A stretch of DNA of 64,000 bases from DASSUW01 sp963849695 (GTDB lineage: Bacteria; Actinomycetota; Thermoleophilia; Solirubrobacterales; Solirubrobacteraceae): contig CAWKIT010000006.1 in assembly GCA_963849695.1 (NCBI GenBank), forward strand, positions 16,868 through 80,867, written 5' to 3'. Within the stretch, counting starts at the first letter, position 1. Every line of letters begins with the position of its first letter. The notes beneath the pieces were generated by a model that was not told where the DNA came from, ran no database searches, and saw only the letters and a list, made by a program, of their open reading frames with translations. Below, in pieces: positions 51,874 to 61,199 of the stretch. A program made the position numbers and the translations under genes.

Positions 51874-52637
51874 CGCTCGTACTCGATCGCTTCCTCCGCC
51901 GCGCCGGCCATGCGGAAGCCGATCGGCTCGCCCTGCTCCTCGGCGAGATGCGCGAGCAGCCCGGCGGTGCGGGCGAGGATCGGCACCGCCTTCACGGTCG
52001 CCGCCGGGAACCCGAGGTCGAGCATGACGGCGGCGATCGGCATCGAGACGTTCATGGTCAGCGGCTTCCCCCACACCTTCGCGGCGGCGTCCCGGAAGGT
52101 TCGCGCGAGCGCCACGTACGGGCCGCTGACACCGCGCTCGTCCGCCAGCTCGAGGATCCGCTCGGCGCGCGGGTCGAGCGGGCGGTGGACCGGATGGCCG
52201 AAGCCGGGGGCGCGGCCGCCGGACTCCCGGATCGCGCGCAGGAGCTGCTCGGGATCGGCGCCCGCGTGCGCCTCCTCGAGCAGCCGCGCGCACTCCTGGG
52301 AAGTGCCGAGGATGACCGGGCCGCAGCCGAGGATGCCGGCCGCCACCGCGCCCTGGAGCGAGCCGGGGTCGGCCGCCAGCGTCATCCGCGCCGCGACGTT
52401 GGTGGGCATCATCCCGTGCTCGGCGATCGCGACCAGCAGCAGGTCGAGGAAGAACCGCTGGTCCTCGGTCGGCTCCTCGCCGGTCAGCAGCAGGTGGAAG
52501 TACGCGGTGAAGCTCAGCCGGCCCATGAGATCCCCGGCGAGGTCGCGTCCACGCACCTCGACCCGGTCCGGGTAGGCCTGGCTGATGTGGCTGATCGCCG
52601 CCCCCGGCTTACCGATCATCGCCCCGACGCTATGCAT
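51870..52637 (-). CDS. Citrate synthase / citryl-CoA lyase-like protein
   Basis: About 255 residues, shorter than full citrate synthase (about 370-430). It keeps RLSFTAYFHLLLTGEEPTED, LDLLLVAIAEHGMMPTNVAA (helix with a catalytic-type His), GFGHPVHRPLDPRAERIL (the GHP(V) His loop) and VWGKPLTMNVSMPIAAVM. The acidic catalytic residue of the classical C-terminus is replaced by NVSMPIAAVMLDLG. Short members act as citryl-CoA or malyl-CoA-type lyases. ATG 52637 or 52619 can be the start. It is the first gene of the seven-gene operon. Confidence 0.83.
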   Translation of the reverse strand: MHSVGAMIGKPGAAISHISQAYPDRVEVRGRDLAGDLMGRLSFTAYFHLLLTGEEPTEDQRFFLDLLLVAIAEHGMMPTNVAARMTLAADPGSLQGAVAAGILGCGPVILGTSQECARLLEEAHAGADPEQLLRAIRESGGRAPGFGHPVHRPLDPRAERILELADERGVSGPYVALARTFRDAAAKVWGKPLTMNVSMPIAAVMLDLGFPAATVKAVPILARTAGLLAHLAEEQGEPIGFRMAGAAEEAIEYER

Positions 52638-52710
52638 CGTGCGAGCGACCGTCAAGGAGCGGTGCGAAGGGCTGATGCTCCAGCGGCTATCGGGTCGGGC
52701 TGCGTCGTGC

Positions 52711-52757
52711 CCTCCCGGAGCAGCGCTCGCAAGCTCGCGCCCGAGCGCTCCGGGAGG
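52711..52757. repeat. 11-bp perfect inverted repeat CCTCCCGGAGC / GCTCCGGGAGG
   Basis: The arms at 52711-52721 and 52747-52757 enclose 25 bases that contain a smaller imperfect dyad. No T-tract. It could be a terminator for a lost plus-strand gene, a binding site or a relic of an insertion element. Confidence 0.4.
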
Positions 52758-53174
52758 CCACGCCGCACCCCGCCATCACCCCCACGGTCGACCAGCCGCC
52801 GCTCCTTGCGCTCGCACGGGAGGGAGGCGCAGCACCGGGCTGCCTCGTACCACAGTCCTAGTGACGTCGCGATCGGAATACCGATCCCGGAGAGCGTTCC
52901 GTGGCTGACCGCCGGCGGCTGCCGCCCGGGATCTGATTCAACGATCGCTGCGCTTCGCGCTCCGAGAGCTCGCGCTCCTCACTTTCCTTCCTCGCGGCCG
53001 TACTGGCGACGCGGCCGCATCGACGCAATAGGAGCGCTCGCTGGCTCGCGAACACGAGTACGGGCGATCACGCGGAAGCCGCACTCCGCCGGCTCACCAA
53101 GAGCAGTCTGCGGAGTGCCGGTATCACGCGAAAGATGGCATGAGCCGGGCTCTGTCCGGGCGTGTGTGTAGGGA

Positions 53175-53231
53175 CCTCCTCAGCTCAGGCGCGCATGGCG
53201 TGCCGGTAATGAACCGTGGAGCGTGAGGAGG
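53175..53231 (+). ncRNA. Structured leader of IS110 transposase; possible bridge RNA segment
   Basis: CCTCCTCA (53175-53182) pairs perfectly with TGAGGAGG (53224-53231). The right arm contains the ribosome site of the transposase, so the hairpin would hide it. Between the arms is a further GCGCATGGCGTGC dyad. The place agrees with where IS110 bridge RNAs are encoded; the RNA itself is not proven. Confidence 0.35.
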
Positions 53232-53238
53232 CCCCCGA

Positions 53239-54253
53239 GTGGCCATCGTAATGGGACTCGACCAGCATCGAGCACAGATCACGGCCGACTGGCTGGACAG
53301 CGACACCGGGGAGGTCAGCCGCGCCCGGGTGACGCCGGCGCACCGCGATAGCGTCCGTCAGTTCTTGGGCCGCTTCGCCGGCCATCGGCTTGAGGTCGCG
53401 CTGGAGGCGACGACCGGCTGGCGGTTCTCGTCGAGGAGCTCCAGGCGGTCGGCGCTGACGTGCACCTGGCCGAGCCGGCGGAGACGAGCAGCTTGCGCGG
53501 GAGCAAGAAGCGGGCCAAGACCGATCGCGCCGACGCCCGCCACTTGCGCGAGTTGTTGATCGTCGGGCGGCTGCCGGAGGCGTGGATCCCGCCGGGGCAC
53601 CTGCTCGATCTCGCGCGCGCGTGCGTCTGCGCCACACGCTGGTTGACCAGCGCGGCGAGTGGCAGCAGCGCATCCAGGCCGTGCTCTATCACCACGGCGT
53701 CGCGCAGCGACGCGACCTGCTCACCGTGGAGAAGCGGCAGTGGCTTGAGGAGCTCCAGTTGCCGGCGGTGGCGCGCGAGCAGGTCACGGTCGCGCTGACG
53801 GTCATCGACGCGCTCGACGCTCAGTCAGGGCCGCTCACGCGCGAGCTGCGCGCTTACGGGCGCCGCCAGCCCGGCTGCCGCGCGCTGATGGCCCACTACG
53901 GCATCGGCGCGCTGACCGCGGTCACGATCCTCGCCGAGCTCGGCGACGCGCGCCGGTTCTCCTCATCGCGGCACGCGGTGCGCTACGCCGGCCTGGACAT
54001 CACCGTCCACCAGTCCGATCAGCGCCGCGCGCCCGGGCACCTGTCGCGCCAGGGCCCGCCGGCGTTGCGCTGGGCGCTCTACGAGGCCGCCCAACTCGCG
54101 CGACGCGCGGGCAGCCCCGACCACGCCTACTACGAGCAGGCGGCCGCGCGGCTCGGCGGCAACCGCGCCTGCCTGGCCGTCGCTCGCAAGCTGCTCAAGC
54201 GCAGCTACCACACGCTGCGTGAACTCGGAGACGAGGCGCTGCAACCGGCTTGA
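53239..54253 (+). pseudogene. IS110-family transposase, two one-base deletions
   Basis: Frame 1: VMGLDQHRAQITADWLDSDTG (first Asp of the DEDD RuvC-like domain) and LEVALEATTGWRF. Frame 2: ADVHLAEPAETSSLRGSKKR then KTDRADARHLRELLIVG (DRADA Asp). Frame 3: the rest, including CRALMAHYGIGALTAVTILAE (Tnp_20 hairpin) and FSSSRHAVRYAGLDITV. Adding one base near 53427 and one near 53612 gives 338 continuous residues. GTG start with GGAGG upstream. Inactive as read. Confidence 0.88.
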
Positions 54254-54899
54254 AACTGTCTCAGGTGCGCGCGCAGTCCTCCATCACACCGATGCGCCGC
54301 GGCCGGCTCCTCGCATGCTGCTGCCGCCACTACCTCGTGGCCGGCCCAGAAAGACCGAGCGGCCGCAACGCTTACCCCAGCGGGATCACCCCATCAACCA
54401 TCACGTCACCGACCGGCTGCACGGCCGGATCGCGGACCGAGATAAGCCCGGGCGCCCGCGCGCACCATGACCACGTCCCCGACCGACCGCACGCCCCTCC
54501 ATCCCCCCGGAGGGCCCGAACCATCAACACGACGATCTCGCGCCTTGACGCGGAGGGCCGGCACAGATAAGCAACAGCGGAGACGACGCCCGGAAACACG
54601 GTCCTGCGAACGCGGCATGAGCTAAGACCAATACTCGGCAGAGCCTTCGAGCGCAGTCAATCGGCGGTCAACGACTTGCATTGGAACCTTCATATCGCCC
54701 TGAAGTACGGACAAGCAGGTTCGAGACTCTTCTCCAAGGCTCAAATCGAAACGACACAGCGGTCGCGGATATCAACGACGTTTACATCGCTTCTCCTGAC
54801 GCACGACAGCGCGCCTCGGTGACGCGAAACCGCTTCGACAGTGGACTGACGCGAACACCAGTTGGCGATCCTCAGTAATTTCGTCGAGACTCCTCAAAC
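54254..54899. other. Intergenic region, 646 bp, no supported gene
   Basis: The frames here are short and have unusual composition. The right half (54600-54890) is clearly less GC-rich than the surrounding chromosome. It probably holds the IS right end and the helicase promoter. I see no RNA gene. Confidence 0.5.
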
Positions 54900-56819
54900 A
54901 TGACTGCAGAGCCGGCGTCCCCGCCGCCGCCCGACCCCACGACGACTTTCGCGACCTCGACCGCCGACGCCCTCCGTGCGCTCGCTGGCCCTGGCACCGG
55001 CAAGACCTACGCACTCATCCGACGGCTCGCCGCACTGCTCGAACAGGGCGTCGACCCCGCGGAGATCCTCGTGGTGACGTTCGCTCGCACCGCCGCGAGG
55101 GATCTCGTCAGCGCCGTCGGCGAGCTCGAAGCCGCCGGCGACGAGCTCGTGCCGCGTACGCTGCACAGCTTCTGCTTCTCGATCCTCGGCCGCCAACACG
55201 TGCTCCAGGCGACCGGCCGGACACCGCGCATCGTGCTCGACTTCGAGCGCAACATCCTCCTGAAGGATCTGCAGGGTGACTTCGGGACGCTTCGCGACCG
55301 GCAGAAGCTCGTCGTTGCGTTCGAGGCCGCGTGGGCACGGCGCCAGGCCGAGCCGCCTGGATCCCCAGTCCCCGGACTCGACCAAGGTTTTCAGGACGAG
55401 CTCCTCGACACGCTGCGCTGGCACCGCGCGATGATGGTCGGCGAAGTCGTCCCGATCGCTCTCTACTACCTGCAGCACAACCCGCAGGCGGAAGAGCGCG
55501 CGATATACACGCACGTGCTCGTCGACGAGTACCAGGACCTCAACCGCGCCGAGCAGGAGGTGCTCAACCTGCTGAGCTCGGACTCGAAGATCGCGATCAT
55601 CGGCGACGATGACCAATCGATCTACGGCTTCAAGCACGCCAACCCGGAGGGGATCCGAAACTTCCACGAGGACCACACCGGCACCGAAGACGTCGAATTC
55701 GTGATCTGTCGGCGCTGCCCAAGCCGCGTGGTCAAGATGGCGCAGACGATCGTGCAGCGCAACCCAGGCCGCCTGCGCGGGCCGCTCGAGCCGATGGCCG
55801 GCAACCCGGACGGCGAGATCCACCACGTCCAGTTTCGCTCGATCGAGGAGGAGGCTGCCGCGATCGCCGACTTCGTCAATCACAAGATCGACAGCGGACA
55901 GGTCGAAGCCGGCAAGTGCCTCATCCTCGCCAACCGGCGAGTAATCGGCTACGCGATCCGCGACGCCATTCGCGAGCGAGGCATCGACTGCAGCTCGTAC
56001 TTTCGCGAAGAGCCGGTCGACTCGGACAAGGCCAAAGAAATCCTCACGCTGATCACGCTCCTCGAGGACCCCGACGACCGGGTGGCGCTGCGCGCGTGGC
56101 TTGCGCTCGGCTCGTCCACAGAGCGCCGGGGCCCGTACCGTCGGCTCTACGCGGCGGCTAGGGAGCGGGCTTGTAGCGTCCGGGAGATCCTCGATCGGCT
56201 GGACGACGGCGAGCTATCGATCCCGCACACAGGCGGCGCGCTCGACCGCTACCGCGAACTGCTCGTCGCGCTGGAGAATCTGCCGGGCGTGGCGGATCGC
56301 CCGACGGAGCTAATCGACCGACTCATGCCTGAAGAGGACAACGAGCTGGACCTCCTCCGCCAGACCGCGCTCGCCGCGGTAGCGGACGCGGACCAGATCG
56401 TGTCGCTCGGTGCGGCGCTGCGCTACGGCGTGGCGCAGCGCGAGACGCCGCTCGAGTCGTCCGAGGTCCGGGTGATGAGCATGCACGCGTCGAAGGGCCT
56501 GACCGCGGACCTCGTCGTGCTTGGAGGCCTGGTTGAAGGTCTGATGCCGCAGGTCCTGGACGCCGAGCCGGACGACCAGGCGACGCAGCTGCAGGAGCAG
56601 CGCCGCGTGTTCTTCGTCGGTATGACGCGGACGCGCAGGATCCTCGTGTTCTCGACTTACTCGCAGTTGCCGGCCGCCGTTGTGCACCGGCTTCAGGTCG
56701 CGAGGGGTCAGGCCATCGGGTACGGTCAGGCGTTCAGGACCTTCGCGAGCCAGTTCCTCGGCGAGCTTGGCGACGAGCTGCCCGACGCGGTGCGCGGTCA
56801 GGACTGGGACTACGGGTGA
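54900..56819 (+). CDS. UvrD/Rep-type superfamily 1 helicase
   Basis: 639 residues. Motif I LAGPGTGKTYALIRRL (residues 28-43), Ia VTFARTAARDL, II HVLVDEYQDLNRAEQ, III AIIGDDDQSIYGFKHANPE, then IV-V region CRRCPSRVVKMAQTI and MSMHASKGLTADLVVLGGL, and VI RRVFFVGMTRTRRILVF. All motor motifs are present. It lacks a nuclease domain and the usual N-terminal Q-motif preamble is short (17-26, FATSTADALR). It lies between an IS110 element and a PIN-domain gene and has lower GC than the core genome, so it is likely mobile. GajB-like defence helicases are of this size, but no GajA partner is visible. Confidence 0.9.
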   Translation: MTAEPASPPPPDPTTTFATSTADALRALAGPGTGKTYALIRRLAALLEQGVDPAEILVVTFARTAARDLVSAVGELEAAGDELVPRTLHSFCFSILGRQHVLQATGRTPRIVLDFERNILLKDLQGDFGTLRDRQKLVVAFEAAWARRQAEPPGSPVPGLDQGFQDELLDTLRWHRAMMVGEVVPIALYYLQHNPQAEERAIYTHVLVDEYQDLNRAEQEVLNLLSSDSKIAIIGDDDQSIYGFKHANPEGIRNFHEDHTGTEDVEFVICRRCPSRVVKMAQTIVQRNPGRLRGPLEPMAGNPDGEIHHVQFRSIEEEAAAIADFVNHKIDSGQVEAGKCLILANRRVIGYAIRDAIRERGIDCSSYFREEPVDSDKAKEILTLITLLEDPDDRVALRAWLALGSSTERRGPYRRLYAAARERACSVREILDRLDDGELSIPHTGGALDRYRELLVALENLPGVADRPTELIDRLMPEEDNELDLLRQTALAAVADADQIVSLGAALRYGVAQRETPLESSEVRVMSMHASKGLTADLVVLGGLVEGLMPQVLDAEPDDQATQLQEQRRVFFVGMTRTRRILVFSTYSQLPAAVVHRLQVARGQAIGYGQAFRTFASQFLGELGDELPDAVRGQDWDYG

Positions 56820-56841
56820 CCCCAGGTGGCACCGGCGGCCG

Positions 56842-57892
56842 CTACTGGCTTCTCTCGGCAACCCGAGCGCTAACGAATGCTGGCGCGGAAACGTCCCGAT
56901 TGTCGTTCACTGTCGTCTCCAGTATCACTTCCAGATATAGCACTACTTGGCCCTCGGCGTACGACTCATTGAACTCGTAGTCGTGTATGACAATCGGACT
57001 GTTATCCGGGAGCCCGTACGCGTCCGCGCGGTACACGAGCACGTCGACGTCGGCTTCACCGTACACCGAAGCCTCCACGGCAATATCCTCGCCGACTTGG
57101 AACGCTGCGTTTACCGTCAACTTCTTGGTCTCGCAGGTCGAGATATACACCGTTTCTGAGTCGAGGTCGACATCAAGCCCCAGCAACGGCAGGGAGTCAT
57201 TGTCCAGAACGCGATCGTTGGCAACGTGCCATGCCCTTTGCAAGAGCGCCTGCCTGCCGCGTCCACGCTCAAGTAGGTCCGCAGCTCGTGCTCGCGTTAC
57301 AAACGGTGCTCCGACGTCGCCGAGGGCGTGGACGACGGAGGGCCTTAGGAGAATCTGATCTGCGGTCAGCCCATGACGGTGCAGGTCCTCAAGGAGTTCA
57401 ATAGCAAGGGTCTCATCGTCCTGACCAAAGTCTTTGTGGTTGCGGGAGATCAGGATGACGCGCTGTCGGCTTCCGACTTCGAGAGCGGTCGCCCAGATGC
57501 GCGCATCGCCGTCGTTTTTCTCGCCGTCGTCTTTGAAGGGCTTCCGCGCATCCCGTCGCCACTGCTCGATCTCTTCGGTCGCCGGCTCCTCGAGGATTGC
57601 TACATCAAGCTCTGCGAGACGCTCGAGTAGTCGCTGGCGGTAGCGATCCAGCCAAACCGGATCGGTCCCGGCGGGGCGGATCTGATTCGCGCTCTGCGCC
57701 GAGTTCCTCGAAGGCTCGGGCAGGACGCCGCTTGAGGTGCTTCTTGTATTGGCGAACCGCCTCGTCGACGACAACGCCGGCCAGAGCCACGGCGAACTCC
57801 CCGTCCGCTCGGTGCCGGAGCAGCGCCATGAGCGATGGCCGAGTGAGGAAGGGGTCGTCGAAGATCTGATTTATGTCGAGGAGAACAAGCAC
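56842..57892 (-). pseudogene. PIN-domain (DUF4935-like) protein, frameshifted
   Basis: The N-terminus (from GTG 57892: VLVLLDINQIFDDPFL, VVVDEAVRQYKKHLK) supplies the first Asp and a Glu of a PIN nuclease. Past about residue 57 the frame changes, somewhere in 57660-57720, and the rest continues WRRDARKPFKDDGEKNDGDA then RIWATALE and VILISRNHKDFGQ (remaining acidic residues). After residue 200 comes a separate beta-rich domain with many Asp/Val repeats and no known name. Span is 3n+1. Composition is markedly AT-richer than neighbours. Convergent with the helicase gene, 22 bp apart. Confidence 0.75.
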
Positions 57893-58091
57893 TGAATGTA
57901 TGTGCTTCGTGCGTCGCGGAACGGCTCGGACTGGCAGCGCTTCCGCCTCGCCCATTGCGCAGCTCACAAAAACGAAGCGCAGAATCCACACCCCCTGCGG
58001 CCTCGGCGGAGGATCGCCTCGGTGAGCGTACGCCAGCTCGCTGTCGCAAAGCCGCCGCGCTATCGCTTCGCGCGATAGGAAGGAGAAGGCG

Positions 58092-58589
58092 ATCGCGTGG
58101 AACCAGCGAGGCGAGGTCGGTCCGCAGGGCCCGCAGGGCGAGGCTGGGCCGCAGGGCCCTAAGGGCGACGCTGGGCCGCAGGGCCCGAAGGGCGATCCAG
58201 GGGCGGCGAGCGCGATCTACACCACGGCTGGCTACGCGTTCCTCGACGGCGCGAACTACAAGACGGTGGTCACGCTGGACCTTCCCGCCGGCACGTTCCT
58301 GCTGACTGGCAAGGGTCAGGCGCTCAACCAGCAGGAAACGTCGGATGTGGTCTCGTGCAACGTCTACAGTTCCCTCGGCCAACACCTCGACTCATCCACC
58401 GCTACGGTGCCTCGAGCGTCGCTGATTGAAACTGGCTCGTACGGAACCTTGGCGTTCAATCGCGCCGTGGAGCTACCCACTCCGAGCACGATTCGCGTCG
58501 AATGCATCGACGGCGACGGCACCGCCGGCATCGGCGCCTCCGTGGTGCTGTCGGCCACTTCTGCGGGCTCGATCGACGTGCAGGGCTGA
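58092..58589 (+). pseudogene. Collagen-like protein lacking its signal peptide/start
   Basis: The frame encodes nine Gly-X-Y triplets (GPQGPQGEAGPQGPKGDAG) and a C-terminal domain TTAGYAFLDGANYKTVVTLD, FLLTGKGQALNQQ, NVYSSLGQHLDSS, ending VVLSATSAGSIDVQG. No ATG, GTG or TTG lies between an upstream TGA (58023) and the middle of the C-terminal domain. A strong AGGAAGGAG sits just before an ATC at 58092, so non-AUG initiation is conceivable. Relatives start with a signal peptide that is absent here, so 5' truncation at the edge of the IS/helicase island is likelier. Confidence 0.65.
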
Positions 58590-58911
58590 TCCGCTGAAGA
58601 CGGCCGGTTGGAGTCTCCAATGTCGGCGTCAACTGCGCATGGCCGGGTGAGCCTTCCCGGCCGTGCGCTTGCGGTTTCGCCTGTCAGCGGCAGTGCCGCC
58701 TGTGCCTCCAAACAGCAGTTTGCGGCACCGGTGCGATTGAGTTTTGCGCTGCCGCGATTCGCGCAAGGGAGCTTCGCGCAGGAGCCCGTCGTCCGTGCCA
58801 AGGGCCCGGGAGTGGCGCCATGGGCACGTGGCTTGAGGTACCGGGTTGCGCCGGCGAGCGCGGCGGGGCTAGGGTGGTGGCCCTGGAGCCACAGCGCCCG
58901 AACGAGTCGAG
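58590..58911. other. Intergenic region, 322 bp
   Basis: Contains two hairpins (TTGGA-GTC-TCCAA at 58608 and the one at 58641) and no supported gene. The promoter of the following secreted-protein gene should be in the right half. Confidence 0.5.
58641..58662 (+). terminator. Hairpin GGCCGGG...CCCGGCC after collagen-like gene
   Basis: Seven perfect base pairs, extended by two more with a wobble, around an eight-base loop; about 50 bp after the collagen-like stop. No strong T-tract. Confidence 0.45.
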
Positions 58912-59424
58912 ATGACCCGCGCGATCTGCCGTCTTGCCGTCGCCCTTTGTTGGGTGGTGGCCGCGCTGCCCATCGCTTCGGCCGCGGCGACGCCCCCGAC
59001 GGTCGAGGTGAGTCCCTTCGAGTTGATCGAGGTTGTGGCGCCCGGTGAGACGCTCAACTACGGGACCAACCCATGCACGTTCACGGTGACAATCCACCAC
59101 CAGGGCACCTTCGTGATCACGACGTTCTTCGATCGCGATGGGACGCCGATCCGCCAGCTGGGCCGCTCAGTGGACTTCACCGAGACCTACTCCGCAAACG
59201 GCCGGTCGCTCACCACGAAGAGCACCGCCTCGGTGCGCATCGAAGCGACGGACGGCGAGATCACATTCACCGGCCGCGGCAATCAGCGTCACCTCACCGT
59301 CCCAGGCGCTGGGCTCGTCCTGGCCAATGCGGGCCGCTACGTAAGCGGTTTCGACGGGCTGCTCAGCTTCTCCGGTCTCAACATCCCCGCAGGCAGCGAG
59401 TTCTGCGCCGCGCTGTCGGCGTGA
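58912..59424 (+). CDS. Small secreted protein of unknown function
   Basis: 170 residues. Signal peptide RLAVALCWVVAALPIASAAA (cleavage after about residue 25). The mature part is beta-rich with two cysteines (NPCTFTVTIHHQGTFVITTF and AGSEFCAALSA), resembling small all-beta surface proteins common in these bacteria. No catalytic motif. It stands alone, with about 320 bp of non-coding DNA on each side. Confidence 0.7.
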   Translation: MTRAICRLAVALCWVVAALPIASAAATPPTVEVSPFELIEVVAPGETLNYGTNPCTFTVTIHHQGTFVITTFFDRDGTPIRQLGRSVDFTETYSANGRSLTTKSTASVRIEATDGEITFTGRGNQRHLTVPGAGLVLANAGRYVSGFDGLLSFSGLNIPAGSEFCAALSA

Positions 59425-59737
59425 CTCAGTCTGCCGCCTCGTTGCCTCCAGGCGCCCGATGGCCCGCTGATCGCCGGCTAGACACCGGCGACATCGAAGC
59501 CGCGGGCGTCCGGCGTGCACCGGTCCAGGACGACCGGCGCTGGCTTCCCACGTGCTATCGCGAGTACTCCTCCGCCTGCCGGCAACGCTCGACACATCGG
59601 TCGGCGGAGTGTCGCTATGCGCGAGACGCGGCGGCCTGCTTGCGCGTCGGCTTGGTCGTTTGGAGCAGCCGTGCTGCGGCGCGGCCGGGACAGGCTCGCA
59701 TCCACGGTCCCGCGGAGCGCCGGGGACGCCTTGGGTT
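59425..59737. other. Intergenic region, 313 bp, nothing seen
   Basis: Convergent gene ends on both sides. No convincing hairpin, repeat or small gene. Confidence 0.5.
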
Positions 59738-60175
59738 TCAGGTGTAGTAGCCGTCGATCGGAACGCGGGCTTCGTCGAACAGGGTCGGGCCCTCGTAGTC
59801 CACGGGCGCATCATCCGGACCGATCGCGCCGGGCGGCTTGAGGCCGGCCAGCTGTTCGCCGGAGAGCGCGAAGACGACGCGCCCGAGACCCGAGCGCGCG
59901 ATCGCGCCCGAGCACATGGGACACGGCTGACAGCTTGTGTACATCGTGGTCAGCCGGGCCGCCTCGGCGTCGAGGTGGCGAGCCGCCCAGCGGGCCAGCT
60001 TGAGCTCGGGATGGGCCGTGATGTCCTGCTCGGTCGCGACGGTGTTGCGGTCCTCGGCGAGCACATCGCCCGCGGGACCCACGAGCAGCGATCCGTAGGG
60101 CATGTCGCCCGCGGCGCGGGCCGCGGCCGCCAGCTCGACGGCTCGGCGCAGATGGCGTTCGTCCGCCTCGGTCAT
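59738..60175 (-). CDS. Nucleoside deaminase (guanine/cytidine deaminase family)
   Basis: 145 residues. The zinc site is complete: TAHPELKLARWA (His, catalytic Glu) and TSCQPCPMCSGAIARSG (PCxxC). MPYGSLLVGPAGDVLAEDRN and the C-terminal VDYEGPTLFDEARV fit tRNA/nucleobase deaminase relatives such as guanine deaminase. GGAGG precedes the ATG. 27 bp downstream of phzF-like gene on the same strand, so probably co-transcribed. Confidence 0.92.
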   Translation of the reverse strand: MTEADERHLRRAVELAAAARAAGDMPYGSLLVGPAGDVLAEDRNTVATEQDITAHPELKLARWAARHLDAEAARLTTMYTSCQPCPMCSGAIARSGLGRVVFALSGEQLAGLKPPGAIGPDDAPVDYEGPTLFDEARVPIDGYYT

Positions 60176-60202
60176 CGGTGTCCTCCGTTGAACTGAACTC
60201 CC

Positions 60203-61108
60203 TCACGCAGTGAGCCTGCCTTCTGCCACGACGACGGCCGCCCCGCCGATCCGGACCCGCTCGCCGCTGACCTGCACCCGGATCCGGCTCGGCCGTCCGA
60301 CGGCGTGGCCCTGCTCGACGTGCACGAGCGCCCCGTCGGGCACCACGCCCAGTGCGACGAGCCGGCTGACGAGCGGACCGGCCGCACTGCCGGTGGCGGG
60401 ATCCTCGGCGATGCCGACCGTCGGGTTGAAGAACCGGGCGTGCGCGACCGCGGCCGGATCGACAGGATCCAGGCAGTACAGGTAGCACCCCTGGCCGCCG
60501 ACCTGCGCGAGCGCCGCCGCCAGCCGGGAGCCGTCGGGTCGCGCGCGATCGACGACCGCGCGGTCGCGCGCGGGCACCAGCAGATGCGCCGCGCCGGTCG
60601 AGACGACCTGCGCCGGCACGTCGTCGAACACGTCGGCCGCGCCGCGCTCGAACCCCAGTGCGGCCGCCAGCTCGTCGCGAGCGGTCACGGTGCGCCCGAA
60701 CTCCGGCGGCGCTTGCTCGATCACGATCGCCTCCGGCCGTCCGTCTCGACCCGACACCTGCACGGGCAGGACGCGGCCTCCGAACTCCTGCGCAACCGCT
60801 GCTCCGCCGTCGGCGTCGAGTTCGATCCGCCCGGACGTGGCGAGCCACCACCACGCGCCCAGCACGTTGTGGCCGGCGCCGACGACCTCGGCGCCCGCCG
60901 GCGTGAACGAGCGCAGCCGCCAGGTCGCTTCAGGACGTGTCGGGGGCAGCACGAACGTCGTCTCGGACTGATTGAACTCACGCGCAACCGAGCGCATCAC
61001 CGATTCCTCGATCCGTTCGGCTTCGGCGACGACGGCCAGTGGATTGCCGGTCAGCGGCGTGTCGGCGAACACGTCGACCAGGAAGAAGGGAACGGATGTG
61101 CTCATCAT
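60203..61108 (-). CDS. PhzF-family isomerase/epimerase-like protein
   Basis: About 300 residues, two mirrored hot-dog-like halves. FFLVDVFADTPLTGNPLAVV, FNQSETTFVLP (catalytic Glu region), FTPAGAEVVGAGHNVLG and VGIAEDPATGSAAGPLV. The family isomerises small hydroxy/keto acids such as the phenazine precursor DHHA; most members act on other substrates. No phenazine genes are near. First gene of a pair with the deaminase. Confidence 0.9.
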   Translation of the reverse strand: MMSTSVPFFLVDVFADTPLTGNPLAVVAEAERIEESVMRSVAREFNQSETTFVLPPTRPEATWRLRSFTPAGAEVVGAGHNVLGAWWWLATSGRIELDADGGAAVAQEFGGRVLPVQVSGRDGRPEAIVIEQAPPEFGRTVTARDELAAALGFERGAADVFDDVPAQVVSTGAAHLLVPARDRAVVDRARPDGSRLAAALAQVGGQGCYLYCLDPVDPAAVAHARFFNPTVGIAEDPATGSAAGPLVSRLVALGVVPDGALVHVEQGHAVGRPSRIRVQVSGERVRIGGAAVVVAEGRLTA

Positions 61109-61199
61109 GTGTCGCTCATGACGTTCTCACCGGCCTTGACGCCCCGCCAGGCCGGTGGGAGGGTCGTGGTCATCGACCAGCTCGGCCCGGAGGGTTGCG

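Larger units (their letters stand above)
52638..53238. other. Intergenic region, 600 bp, left flank of the IS110 element
   Basis: No gene is supported. It must hold the promoter of the minus-strand operon and the left end of the IS110 element. There is an 11-bp inverted repeat near 52711 and a hairpin near 53175, described separately. Confidence 0.5.
53150..54260 (+). mobile_element. IS110-family insertion sequence (boundaries approximate)
   Basis: The transposase gene is near-complete but has two one-base deletions. IS110 elements lack long terminal inverted repeats, so the ends cannot be fixed by eye; the limits given are the transposase plus the conspicuous structured leader. In this family the non-coding end upstream of the transposase encodes the bridge RNA. 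Confidence 0.5.

Noticed and set aside
54250..54620. Frames after the IS110 transposase as a second IS gene
   Set aside because: Short, Pro/Arg-rich and without any transposase motif; most likely non-coding.
54900..57892. Calling the helicase and PIN genes a Gabija system
   Set aside because: Gabija needs an OLD-family ATPase/TOPRIM nuclease (GajA); no such gene is present and the two genes are convergent rather than co-directional.
60203..61108. Phenazine biosynthesis locus suggested by the PhzF-like protein
   Set aside because: PhzF relatives are widespread and none of the other phz genes is in the window.
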